The position numbers and the translations under genes were made by a program. Shown piece after piece: positions 33,438 through 45,049 of a stretch of 64,000 nt of DNA. Source of the DNA: Typha latifolia (lineage: Eukaryota > Streptophyta > Magnoliopsida > Poales > Typhaceae); contig CM034113.1 of the NCBI GenBank assembly GCA_019914945.1, positions 5,312,850 through 5,376,849 on the forward strand, in the 5' to 3' direction. The notes under the pieces are model-generated. The model saw nothing but the letters and a program-made list of their open reading frames with translations, ran no database searches and was not told where the DNA came from. Positions within the stretch are counted from its first letter, which is position 1, and each line of letters begins with the position of its first letter.

Positions 33438-34469
33438 TGGAAAAACCCCTAGACACAAGTATGTATCTAAATACTAGGCAATGATATCACTCATTCGCTT
33501 AAGTAAAAGTTCGTAGAAATATTAAAAATGAAAGCAGAGATGAACGCCAAGATTTTAACGTGAAAAAACCCAAACGGAAAAAAACCACAGATCCAAACTC
33601 GGATCAAAACTAATCACTAGAATAGTAGCAGTTACAAGACTGACTCACAAAACAACCCGTCGATCGAAACGAATTTGTTCTTCTCAATCTTGCTCACTAG
33701 AACCCACGATTCACTGCTTTTCGTGATTGAAGTCCAACCTCAGTAACCCTCGAGATTGATCTTTCGTCTAGATAACCCTTAAGATGAAATATTAACTTTT
33801 TAATTATGAGTGGAACCTTGTTAGTTGAAAAACCGTTGTAGCATCAAGAAGTCTCCTTCAATAATGCTTCTTCAACCACCCTAGAGATAGGGCATCACAA
33901 TCCTTATATATGATATCCAAGATAGAGCCAAATCCAAGTCTTATCCGTACTCACGAAAGTCCAATTTTATCAAACTTCGTTGATGCGTTTGAACGCAGCC
34001 CGAGTGCGTTCAAACGACATGACTTGATCTCAGGTGCGTTCGAACGGGCTCGAGTGCGTTCGAATGCGACAGCTTGAATTCTTTAGATTGCGTTCGAACA
34101 CGTTTGTGAACGCAGCTCTCGGTCTGTGTGAACGCAGTACCCGCGTTCGAACGCGTTTGTGAATGCGACTCTCTATCTGTGTGAACGTAGTACCCGCGTT
34201 CGAACGCGTTTGTGAATGTGGCTCTCTGTCTGTGTGAATGCAATACCCGCATTCGAACGCGTTTGTGAACGTGACTCTCTGTCTGTATAAACACAGATTT
34301 CGCGTTCGAACGCGTTTGTGAACGCAGTGTAAACTCAACGGCTTTTCTCCAATAATCCTGCAATTCTTCAAACTAGAGATATTCTAGACTTGTGTAAAGC
34401 TCATATACATGAAAAAAAAATACACTTAGAATATTTTGTACACAATTGCCAACAAATAAAAACCTAACA
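33438..34469 (-). repeat. 5' LTR of the Sirevirus copy, shared with a second element
   Basis: Collinear with 24680-25706. The TATA box CCTTATATATG (reverse) is at 33902-33912 and the palindrome array at about 33980-34330. It is bordered by a primer-binding site on one side and a polypurine tract of another element copy on the other, so it serves both as 5' LTR and as the former 3' LTR of the partial copy. Confidence 0.9.
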
Positions 34470-35110
34470 ATCTCCCCCTTTGGCAATTTGTGATAAAACA
34501 CCTAGGTTACAAGATATTACAAAACTTCAAATTGAGAAATTAATAAGTCTAGAATATTTTGCACATCAATCCTTGCAAATAAACATATACCAATCCAATA
34601 TTAAGTGAAAATAACTTGAAATGAATAAACAATCCAAACACAAGTTATCAATGGAGCATAAATTCAAAAGTACTTAAGCAGACAAAGTTCACAATTACTC
34701 CAAGCAAAGTTATAAGCAAGGTTATAAAGACTCTAAAGACTCTAATAAACTCCTCATATTCCCATACTCCCCTTACACACCTAGACACCATGACACTCTC
34801 TCCCTTTTTGACACAAATGTCAAAGATTAGGAACTCGGAGGAAACTGACGATGAAGAATCGTCAACACAGAGTCAAGTCCCCTGACGAGCTTGCTCAGCT
34901 CGTAAATCATTCACTGCCGAATGGAGATCCTGCACTTGAGTACTAAGCTGATCGAAACGGTCAGAGTACTGTCGTAACTCCCCCTCAGTGTGAGATGTGT
35001 CACCGTCAGAGCTATCATCAGAACTGTCGAGGTGCGATGAACGACCAGCGGCGGAAGAGGACGGCTTGAGAGGAGACGACTGGTCGTGAGCTTGACTCCG
35101 TTTAAGAGTA
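34470..35110 (-). mobile_element. 3' interior of a second, tandem Sirevirus copy
   Basis: This segment is collinear with 25707-26292. It has the polypurine tract ATCTCCCCCTTTGGC (reverse), the 3' non-coding part and the end of the third ORF. It keeps about 75 bp that the complete element has lost, including GTCAGAGTACTGTCG (34960s), and has CAG where the complete element has a TAG stop. It is cut off abruptly at 35110 inside the third ORF. Confidence 0.88.
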
Positions 35111-35890
35111 ATATGTTTACTCTTTTTAGTAGGTTTCTTATTTTAAGAAACTAATGTTGTAGCTTGATTGTCACAATATAAATTAATTACGTAATTGAAG
35201 AATTAGGCATTTCATAACAGAAAATACCACGTAAAAAACATCTCGACCAAATTAATTTTTTACTAGTTTGTGACATAGCAATATATTCAGCTTCCACAGA
35301 AGATAATGTAATGCGTCATTGTTTCTTAGATGACTATGTAATTAGGCCCCCATAGAAATAAAATATAAAAACACTAGCCGATTTAGAATTAGTTTTATTG
35401 GACCAATTAGTATCACTATAATATTTAAGAATAAAATTATTATATCTATAATGTAAACGATAACACATTGTATGCTTAAGATATCTCATAACTCTAGTAA
35501 GCTCTATCTAATATTGATTATTAGGATTATTAGTAAATCTACATAACTTACCAATATCATAAGCAATATCCAGTCGACTATAATTCATAACATGCATCAA
35601 ACTACTAATAATTTTTGCACTCTTCTTGTCTAATTGTCTTACCTTTATAAGGTTTCAGCTTATTATTTCTAATTGGTATCACACTTGGTTTACAATCAAA
35701 GAAATCAAATTTTCTTAGTTTTCTCTCAACATAGTGTGTGTGTGTCAATAAGCATTAGCTTGTTTAATCACTTTCATGCCCAAAATGACATCAACTTGAC
35801 CAAGATCTTTCATCTCAAATGATCTAGTAGAAAAAATTTTAGTTTCATTTATACTAATCATGTTAGTACCAAATATAATCATAGAAAAAA
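35111..35890 (-). pseudogene. Ty1/copia RT and RNase H fragment of another family
   Basis: On the minus strand, with stops and frame changes, it reads IIFGTNMISINETKIFSTR, FEMKDLGQVDVILGMKV, then SRLDIAYDIGKLCRFTNNPN, YSDTNWSNKTNSKSASVF and ITLSSVEAEYIAMSQTSKK. This covers the RT after the YVDD box through RNase H (Asp and Glu motifs visible). It differs clearly from the Sirevirus pol. It is joined at 35110/35111 to the broken Sirevirus interior. Confidence 0.8.
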
Positions 35891-36200
35891 TCAAGCTATG
35901 GAACTTGAGGACAAGTTCTCTTCAACCAAAAGAGAATGACACCTGATTGTCTAAGGCCAAGAATCATGCACTTAAGAGTTTCTCAAGTCTTTGCATACAT
36001 GATCATTTTTAATAGTTTTGACTCTTTAATCAGAATAGAGTTGGGTGGTTAGTGGGAGACATGATGGGACTAATGGTGGACTCTTAGAATTTTCTATTAT
36101 TATTTGAGAATAGTAAAAAAAATATACTTTCTTTAGGGATTTATGTAAGTTAGTGGAAATAGACAATAATAGTAGAAAATTAATGCACGCATAGAGTAGT
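35891..36200. other. Unrecognised target DNA of the solo LTR
   Basis: No domain recognised. Its last bases GTAGT are one half of the target duplication and the sequence continues at 39028. Confidence 0.4.
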
Positions 36201-39022
36201 TGAAACACCCACTTTCAAAAATTCACGTGTTCTTCACGTGGAGCATGTCCACGTGATTCCCACGTGATCGGTCAGTGAAATAATCTCACCAAGTATCTGA
36301 ATAAGTCAAGAAATACCATAATAATCCAACAAATAATCCTGAATTATAATATCACAGGCTTCAACAAGCCTCTAGGAATACAAGTCCATCACAAATTTGC
36401 TAAAACATAAATACCCTCGTAGGGGCTAAGTCCAACTGAAATGATAGAATAAACAAATGCTAAAAATGGCGGTGAGCACGGGGCCCAGTAAGTAAAATTT
36501 AATAATAATCTAAGAATATTACATGATAAGTAAAAATGCAACTCATAACATGTCAGGGAAAAATGTACATTATGACTTTTAATAGCTTTCATCATTATAG
36601 CTTATTTTACATAGAAATCCACACAGGAGTCGAGTCACAATAACATATCTCACATAGCATCATAAAAATCGAGGGGGACTAGTCAACTAGCGGTATTATC
36701 GCCCATACATGTCTGGCGACGCTGCATATGACCGGTTGTCTGTGGCCATCAGACTAAGGACCCCCAGTCGTAGGCCCATCAAAACCGTTCTAGTAATTAT
36801 CGCACAGAGCAAAATCATCACATACGGCTGGTAAAAGCACACAGCTCAATAGACGCCCTGACCCTGCGTCCTCGGGTACCGCTAGAACTACAATCCTTAC
36901 CTCTTAATCATCTTTTCTAATATCATACTAGTCAAGTCTCCAACTAGGGCAGTGTAATCACCTGAATGCTCCACCTGCTACCGACCTCAGGTGTAGGCCG
37001 CTAATATGATACTATATAATATACACTCTACCCCTAACCCTGGGTTGAGTAGGTAAAAGGGCACTGCCTAACTAGGACTTGACTAATAGTGATACGTGCA
37101 CGTGGTGCCATGACTTCTATTATTTATTTAACATAATCATCACAATAACAGGTATTATAAACAAACATAGAGTCTATCATACATGTGCATTAAGTGATAA
37201 ATAATACAAGTAAGAACTGACATGTAATTGCAAATATGAGATGTCATATAAGTTTCATAAGTAAGAAAACGACATTTAACTATCACAGGTAAGATATGAC
37301 ATAAGCATGCATTTTTAAAGACTATTATAGAATTCTACTCGCCTGGGGCATTTCTGGAATCCGTGTTACTCTCCTAATCAGTCGCCTCTTCTTGAATTTC
37401 AAGATCCTTCCTGCACAATGTTGAATCTAATAATTTATAAATAAAATAGACATAAAATTAATGGACTTATAAACTAATCATCTTGTTGTGTATATTTAAG
37501 TTTGATTCTCTAGGTCCAAGATATTATTTGTCCTAATTAAAATAATAATGGTCATTAGAGCCGTTCACATTGTAAATGTGAAGATAATTGAGAAGACTAA
37601 TAAATTCAAATACTATTTTGATTTTGTATAGTCCCTAATTTTATTAATAACATGGTTGAGAAAAATTATAATAATTACAATTTAGGTAGCTAACAGAATT
37701 TAAGAAAAATAACAGATTCAAAATTAATTAGACTAGGGTTAAAAATGTTAAAGATTGGGCTGAGTTCAAGGCCCAGCAAATTAAGTGAGAGTGAGAGAGG
37801 GAGAGTGGGCTGCAGACCTACCTACAGCCCACTGGACCAGAGGTAATGGACTGGAGCCCAGTCTAGCAGGGTGAGATGGTGGACTGGGCTCCAGAGCCCA
37901 ATCTGACAACAAATAAGGAGGTGGGCTGCGGGGCCTCCCGCAGCCCACCGTAAAGCGGTGGACCGGGCTCGGCCCGAGCCCACCCACCGAGACCTTAGAG
38001 AAAAAAAAGGGGACTGTGGACTTGGGCTGCAACGCAGCCCACGCCACAGCCCACAGAGAGAGAGAGCGGTGGGGGGCCCAACCTCCACCCCCTCCTCATC
38101 TCCTTGACAGAGAAGGAGAAATAGAGGAGAGGGGTGTTGCTGTCGTGATCCTCGTCACCGGCAGCCCCCCCGGCTCCAGCAACTTCTCCCCAAGTTGACT
38201 AGGTCAACTTGGGCGCAGGAGTGGACACAACCTCTGGCTAGTGCGGCCGGAGGGTAAGAGTTGAGGAACTCCATGGCCGGCGGCCATGGAGTTTTCAACT
38301 CAGAGCTAGGTGGGCTCGAAGCCCTCTTCTCCGGTACCCACCTCTTTCAAGTGAAGAGGTGGGTCGGCCGAGGTTGATGAGTGAGGCCACCACCGCCGAT
38401 GGTGGCCGCTAGTGCCAAAGAAACCCGGCGGTGGGAGGCGACATGGCATCGCCTCCCTCGCGCCCTGTGGGTACCCAATTTGGGTACCTACAGCAAGGGG
38501 GAAAAATAGGAAAACTTCCCGAACCGGTGGGTGGTCGACCCGAGGTCGCCAGTCGGCGAATTTCTTCGGTGAAAGCAGACAAAAATAAAATCCTAATTAC
38601 GCATGCTTAACTAGGCTATTTTCAAATTGAAACAAAGAGGGGATGAAGGCTAACCTGACGATCGAGGTGAGGGGTTTTGGTTGGCTACTGGCGCTCCGGT
38701 GACTCGTTGCCCGCGATGAAAACTTCGGTGGCTCGGGAGAGAAAAGAGAGTAGGGAAAAGCGAAGAAGGGAAGATTCCGAAAAGAAGGAAACTCGAGGGG
38801 AAAAATGAGTGGAGATTAAATAGAGAAGAGGTGGAGAGGGCAACGGAGTGGAGTTAACTCCACTCCGGCACACTTCTCTCCCATCTCTCGCAACTAACTG
38901 CGAGAGGTAGGGGAGAGGGAAGAAGGAGTCAGCGCATGCGCCAAGCACGTGTGCTGCGGTTAGGGTGCACGCGCATGGCGCGTGCGCTTAAAATTTTTTT
39001 TTTTTTTTTAACGGGTGTTACA
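36201..39022 (-). mobile_element. 2.8-kb solo LTR, Tekay/Del-like
   Basis: On the minus strand it starts TGTAACACCCG and ends GGGTGTTTCA, a short inverted pair, and it is flanked by the perfect target duplication GTAGT (36196-36200 and 39023-39027). There are no internal genes, so it is a solo LTR left by LTR-LTR recombination. Long LTRs beginning TGTAACACCC are usual for Tekay/Del chromoviruses; the lineage is an inference. The start half is GC-rich with many GGGCT/AGCCC words, a (GA)n stretch and a TATTTAA box near 38818. A truncated copy in opposite orientation is at 13623-15876. Confidence 0.9.
36224..36266. promoter_or_regulatory. Cluster of four G-boxes
   Basis: CACGTG occurs at 36224, 36235, 36250 and 36261, inside the terminal 70 bp of the solo LTR. 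G-boxes bind plant bHLH and bZIP factors. Spacing is 11, 15 and 11 bp. Confidence 0.75.
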
Positions 39023-39027
39023 GTAGT

Positions 39028-39339
39028 TGTTCCAATGAATCCTATATGTACCAAATATATTATCTAATGAAGCAACATATTTTAAGAAATTAAATAAAGA
39101 TCTTTGAGAGGAAGGATTTCTTTTCAATTTGCTTTTATTTTCTTGGTAGATTTCGAGTGAAGAATAGTGTGCTCGAATTCGACATAGTGGATTTCATGGA
39201 GAAGTATCTATCCAGTCATATTTGTGTTACCTCTAGTCTTTGATTGTTCTTATTTCAAGTGCCCCCTTTCAATCTTGTTTCAATTTTTCTTGTAATCACT
39301 TTATCAATTTTTATGAGTTCGACTTTTCAATGATCTCAA
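39028..39339. other. Unrecognised DNA after the solo LTR
   Basis: Continues the sequence left of 36196. No domain or repeat recognised. Confidence 0.35.
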
Positions 39340-39545
39340 TCGCTTTTCATGACTCACTGTAAACCCACTCATTTGAGCCTACACATCAACTCTTTGCACT
39401 GTTTATCTATCAAGTATAACTAAGCTTGCACACCGATCCTAAATGTCTGAGCTCAACCTCATTATTGTGACTCATCCACAAAAGTTTAACTAATATTGGT
39501 TGCACCAAATCACTTCAGTGAATACTCCTAGATTGTCAAACTATT
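39340..39545 (-). mobile_element. TRIM-like internal fragment
   Basis: On the minus strand it follows the internal part of the TRIM arrays at 9-10 kb and 12-13 kb: GATTTGGTGCAA, GAGGTTGAGCTCAG, ATCGGTGTGCAAGCTTAGTT, GAGTGGGTTTACAGTGAGTC. LTRs are not preserved next to it. Confidence 0.5.
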
Positions 39546-40319
39546 TACTATAATATCTCCTGCTGAGACTTATCACACTATTGTCTCTAATATAATTTAT
39601 CGTGTGCAATCTAATATCAGTCGTCGTAATCGTTGTCGCACTCCTTATGTATTTTGATATCACAAATTACTAAAATAGAATAAATAATTATAAAAAAAAA
39701 CTCAAGCAAAAAGATATATGTATTGTAATTCAGTGCAAGCTAACCACATATAGGTTGGTCCGATCGTACCGTCAAATTTTCACCAAAACATCAATATTTG
39801 ATAGCTTCGATTGATCTTGTTCACATCGTACAATCACTATATATTCTCTTTCCAGCGCAATCGAATATGCAGGATGTATGAAATTAATGCAATGACACAC
39901 ATTCGAGGGCACACGAATTGACTCGCACAGATTGGCTCGGATTGAAATCACTCTCATGGAAATTCCTCAATAGAAGAAAAATCACGATGTAGCAAGAAAT
40001 CTATTATCTATGCAAAATATTGAATACACATATCGTTGAAATAGATCAATCCAAAAAAAAACACACTCCACATAGCAAATATTTCCAAATCACACCCTTT
40101 TAAATTAATATGTATTATTTAACTCCTATATTTTACTTTTGTTAAGTAAAAAACACCTTGAATTTATTTAAATGTAACAATAGCTACCAGAATAGAAAAT
40201 ATTAGTACACGCTAAAATTTAGTTCTCCTCCAATTTTGATCTTAACCTTAAAAAAATTTACTCAAGAGTATTAAATAGTAAATGCGTCATTAGAGAAACA
40301 AACGCGAGAGTATTTCCCC
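39546..40319. other. AT-rich DNA, nothing recognised
   Basis: Only short frames, no repeats shared with other parts that I can trace, apart from GCAATCTAATATCAGTC at 39605, similar to GCAATCTAATACCAGTC at 16265. Confidence 0.35.
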
Positions 40320-40640
40320 TGCATCCATAACTCAAGTAACGACAGCAGTGCCCATACGTACGTATAATCTCTTACCAAACCGTTTATCCAATAAACTCGC
40401 GTCACGTATCCGTCGTACGAAGTTCACACACAGTCCGCACTGCGGAGGATCCCCCGTTCTACATCCAATTCCATGATCTCGGACGTCCTGAATGAAGCCA
40501 GCAGAATCCAACAAAGATCCGCATCTCCACCAACGAAGTGGAGGCTTGCGAGTTGCCACGTCCCAAAGTCGCAAAAAGATTTCTGGATGGAAAAGAAGAG
40601 GAGCTGAGTCAGCTCCTCGTCACCTACCACAGCAAATCCT
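40320..40640. other. GC-richer island, possible gene or promoter relic
   Basis: This stretch is near 50% GC by eye between flanks of about 30%. Overlapping frames exist on both strands (40332-40574 and 40424-40630 minus, 40492-40743 plus), but none shows a domain I know. It contains GCCACGTCC (40554) and the 21-bp inverted repeat GAGGAGCTGAGTCAGCTCCT(C) at 40598-40618 with TGAGTCA at its centre. It could be an old promoter/first exon or a fragment captured from elsewhere. Confidence 0.3.
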
Positions 40641-40797
40641 GACCAACTTGAAAGAGTTATTATATTCGTTCGGTTTCCATACCTTTACTTATGCTGGGTG
40701 CATGTGCGTTGCGTGTCTTTTCTTTTCAGAAAAGCCCTCATAAAAATGTTTTAGTTAAATAACTAACTATTCACTCCTTGGAATAAATTAGAGGATA

Positions 40798-41788
40798 TTT
40801 TTCAAACAACACCCTGGGTTTTAGTGGTTTTTTGATTGACACCCTTTCTTGGAGCTAATTGTAAAACACTTAGATTGCATTATGGTTGAGTTGAGACACC
40901 GACTTATTGAGTCCAAGTGAAATAGAGTTTGATACAAAACTCTAAGATTTGCATAAAATCTTTCTTTCTTTTGGGTGTGGGCTTAAACTCTTACATATAA
41001 TATCCTCAAGCTTCACGGTATTCATTTCTGGTTTATAGAATATGCAAATTCAACCTCTGCCTTAGTTACCCCTCCGAAACGCTACGAGCAGAAGTTCCTC
41101 TATGGATCTTAAATCTAAAACACTCTTCAAGTCAGGAATTCAAGCTAAACCTATATAACCAAGGACTTATCCAATGCCCTTGAAAGCACATGTATCAATC
41201 TATACCTAATTGCTCCACATATAGTTCCTCAGACAGTATTTTCTAAACAAGTAAGAGCCGGTCCAAATTGTTCTTGTAATATATCCACTAACGAACAAAT
41301 ATGCTTATTTTTTTCCAAATGATTTGTATAGTCAAATGCACCGATTCCAAATTTGAAGCTAATGGTAAAAAAAGGGATTTGAATGTTGGTGTTGTTATGA
41401 AGGATTCGAATAACCTCCCTCGATAATACTTTTCCTGATTAATTATCATACAAATCTCTTAATGAAATGTGTGGAAGCAAGTCACCTCTAGTAGAGAAAT
41501 AAATGAATTCTAAAGATCTTGAGCAAATCCAAAGAAGATTTCCTATAATGTTCATTCAATTTCAACGTAGAGTTTTCATGCTCAAAATTAAGAAATAACA
41601 CTAACTAAATGAGTTTGGGGCTTAGCCTCAAAACTAAAAAAGGGTCTTAGATCTTAGCACCTAAGAAGTCTTATCTTTACAAAGGATGAAGACATTCCTG
41701 GGTTGGTAAAGCGAAATATAAATATCCTGAAGATGTGTATAAATAATATATTTACTAAAATACAGGGTGTTATTTAAAAAAATTTCAA
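40798..41788. mobile_element. Non-autonomous element with AACACCCTG ends
   Basis: The left end TTTTCAAACAACACCCTG and the right end, read in reverse, AAATTTTTTTAAATAACACCCTGTATTTTAG are imperfect inverted copies (last motif shown in two parts: AAATTTTTTTAAATAAC, ACCCTGTATTTTAG). The interior has no coding capacity. About 40890-41030 resembles, in reverse, the end of the TRIM LTR (CCAAGTGAAATAGAGTTTGA against TCAAACCTTATTTCACTTGG). Confidence 0.4.
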
Positions 41789-44780
41789 ATAATAAAATAT
41801 CAACATATTAGCAAATATTATTCAAACAAATACACTCTAACATCATACGTGCATATATATATATATATATAGTTTATTTAAGCAACCAAAAGACAAAATA
41901 GTGGGATAAACCCCTTCTGTTAGTTGCATGCATGAATCCTTAAGCCAACATGCAAGCATTTCTATTCGTTCCTTTCAAAGTATATCGAAGTATAGTGCTT
42001 TGTGAGAAGAAACATTTATTATATAGTGTTTGAATATTAAAATGCCGTCGGTTTCTTTTTCCCTGGGGTCATATTTGGTTGCAAAAGGTTAAACAAACAA
42101 ACAAAAAACAGACTTTAGAAAATAAAAGTTTTTGGGGAAGCTAATTTTTTTCTTTTTTCTAAAAGCCATCACTTTCTAGTGTTTTGTGTGAATAAAGAAT
42201 GTGTGATTTTGAGAACTAATTAACTCAAAATAATAATAAACTAACAATATATATCACACTAAATAGGTAACTGTTTTACTAATTCATATGAAGAGTTTTG
42301 GTCAACTAAAATAAATAAAAAACTCTTTTTAATATTACTAATTTATATATATAATATTATTTTATTCCTATCACATCAGTTGTCAGTTAATTAATATATT
42401 AAAGACCGAACTTAGGGGTAAGAGACGGCGATCATTTTCTTTTTATAGATTAATTAGTCTGATAGGCAACTTTTGAGTGATGGAAGTGGAGAACAACCAA
42501 AGAAAAAGTTAGGTCGGTTGTTGTTGATTCTTGAGGTGGATCCTTAATCCCAAATCAACTTTCCTACTTCCCGTCTCCATCACCTAATTCGTCGTTTAGT
42601 GAGGAAAGAGATCAAAAATATTCCAATTATACCTTTTTCTCTCAATGGTGAACTTTCTAAGCCACTCGTTCGCACCTGTTGACAGTGACTTCCCCGTAGA
42701 CCCTCCTCACTTTCCAATATTTGTATAGTCCAACCTTTCACCATAGTACATGATAATAACTTCTGGAAATAGTCACTTCCTAGTATTTAGCATATTTGAC
42801 ATTGGAAACCTTTTTAAATAAGGTAAATAATAGTTTACCATTTACCTCCCCTTTAGGCCTTAGTCAACTTCATTACCCTCATAGAAATTTACTAATGATG
42901 AAAAAATGTTGGCTCTAATGATGGTAAGAGTAGTTTTAGATGAAAAGATGTAAAAATTGCAATTTAATTTGGATCACAAGGGGGTGAAGTGCTTAATTTT
43001 AAAATTTAGCGTTGTAATTTAAAATCAGGGCAACCTATGTTGAGGTAAAAATGTAATTTGCTCTTTTAAAAATTAGGGTTGCCATTCAAATTATTATCAT
43101 AGGCATCAAAATCATCAAGGTTCTTCCAAAAAAGTGTCATTTTTCCAATTAAATATAACTAATCATCATTAAACTGAACTTAGATTATATATTTTTTTTA
43201 CTTCTTATAAATTACTTGAAATGGTTTAAAAGTGATATGATATTATCAAATGTCATAGTCAAACAAAAGAAATCTTTGTTACACCATAAGAAAAAAAAAA
43301 TGTATTTTAGTTATTTACTTATGTTTATTAACTATTATAATCATCTTTAAGAAATATTTTTTAATATTTTATTAAAAATTAATTATAATGATAATTTTAA
43401 AAGAGTCAAAAGATTTTGGTAGTAATTATGATAATTTTAATAATGTAAAAGAAATTATTATATTTTAAAAGTTCAAACAACATATAGTGATCAAATATGA
43501 AAAATAAACAATATATAAACTCCAACCGCTAACAAACGACAAGAAAGACAAAGTAAGGCTCCAGCCCAGAGTTGAAAAAACGATCAAAGAAGTGCTACCA
43601 TAAAAAAAAACTTCAAACTCAAACAACCCCAAGCCATCAAAGAGCCAAACAGGTGAGAGGCGAGAAGGAGCTTAGCCACCCTCCCACCATCTCCACCACT
43701 CCAGCCGAGGGTTGGAGGCTGCTACCCCCCTCTCCCATGAGCAGAAGTGAGGGCAATCAGTCATGACGGGTGACTAGAGAATAGGAGGAAGTGCACTAAG
43801 AAGGAACAGTTTGTTGACCTTGAATAGCTTTACAAATAGGAAAATATCTTTCAATATGTCCTTTAACAAAGTTGTTTATGACTTAGATGTTCAACCTAAG
43901 AGGACATTAATAGAACATTTAGGTTAACCAACAGTCCTCAGTGAATGGACAAATAACTTACTAGTGATAAAAGAAATCTCATTTTGGACCTTATAATTTG
44001 AGATAGCTAGTCTATTTTGATCTAAGAACTTTAAAAACCTCATTTTATAATCATTAATAAAAATGTAACCAAATAGTGACCAACAATAAGATGAACCTTC
44101 ATATATAAGATGGGTGCAGTGATTACCTGAAATAAGTTACTAATTTAGGACTTAAATATCATTATTGCCCTTATGGGAAAAAGATAAGGCCATTAAGGAC
44201 TTTTGGCCTGGTTTCATCATCTTAGCCTCTCATCAACTTTTTGTGTACCACTTACCAAGGTTATGTCACTAATTTAGTTTATTATCATATTAAGCAACCA
44301 TTTAATTGCAAAATTTAAACTATTAAAATAAGGGAAGTAATACTTACAAAGCAAAGAATGTTATATCTTTTAGATAGACATTTTACTTTATGAATTCTTT
44401 TGTGAGTAATATCGTCACTTCCCAATAGCACATAATACATTATTATGTGATTCCTGCTTAACATGACTCATCCAACAAAATCATTAAAAAAAAATTAAAA
44501 GTCTTATAATACTTTTGGAAAAAAAAATATAATTTATCCATGTGATTTACAACAATTAACCTCCTTGTGATTCGGATCAAATTATAATTTTGTGAATAAT
44601 TTTTTTTGCTAATAAAATATCACTATTTTTGGATGAAAAGAATTAATAACAAAATATTTGTTAAGTTATAGAAAGTATATACGCTTAATTATATATAATA
44701 AATAAATTAATTAAATTATAATAACACCCTCAAAATCGAGCTAAACAATGTGGCCCATTTTCTTGTCACAATTTATCCAT
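41789..44780. other. AT-rich intergenic DNA upstream of Di19
   Basis: No element boundaries or genes are recognised. A short (AT)n run is at 41848-41870. A less AT-rich patch at 43550-43800 contains a 64-codon frame without a domain. The last kilobase may hold distal control sequences of the Di19 gene. Confidence 0.4.
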
Positions 44781-44942
44781 TGTAAATAAAAAAAAATGGA
44801 GATGAATCGAAACCTAATTCCACAGTTTGAAGTTTGAAAGGACAAAATAAGAAAATGCCTTCCCCAAATGGAGTCGTTGTGAAAGACCCCATCTTTTTAG
44901 TGACAAAAAAAGAGAGTCTAAACCATAAACAGACAAAGAGGA

Positions 44943-44963
44943 CTCTCTCTCTCTCTCTCTCTC
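44943..44963 (+). repeat. (CT)n in the probable 5' UTR of Di19
   Basis: About 21 bp of CT repeats 87 bp before the Di19 start codon. CT-rich leaders are common in plant genes. Confidence 0.85.
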
Positions 44964-45049
44964 CCCAAAAACCCATCACAAAAGTTCTCTCATTTCTCTC
45001 GAGGAGTTGGTTTCATTTGGCGCGTAGGGGAAACGAGAAGAGAGCAAGA

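Larger units (their letters stand above)
24680..34469 (-). mobile_element. Structurally complete Sirevirus-type Ty1/copia element
   Basis: Two LTRs (24680-25706 and 33438-34469) flank a 7.7-kb interior. On the minus strand the order is 5' LTR, primer-binding site, gag, protease, integrase, reverse transcriptase, RNase H, third ORF, polypurine tract and 3' LTR. The order PR-IN-RT-RH is that of Ty1/copia. The polypurine tract/LTR junction CCAAAGGGGGAGATTGTTAG, the long coiled-coil gag with two zinc knuckles and the extra 3' ORF point to the Sirevirus (SIRE/Maximus) lineage. Over the first ~290 aligned LTR bases I count about 18 substitutions by eye, 15 of them transitions, so the insertion is not recent. 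All coding parts carry stops, so the copy is not autonomous. The right LTR is shared with a partial second element. Confidence 0.92.

Noticed and set aside
33980..34371. Overlapping frames of 113-122 codons with repeating HTDRE..SQTRSNAG or TQTESCVHKRVRT peptides (also 25180-25548, 57981-58419, 61318-61705)
   Set aside because: They come from the 53-bp LTR array, which has almost no stops in any frame. Because 53 is not a multiple of 3, the three frames follow each other. The peptides are not conserved as protein.
40332..40743. Three overlapping frames of 68-83 codons
   Set aside because: No domain or codon signal favours any of them; recorded only as a GC-rich island.
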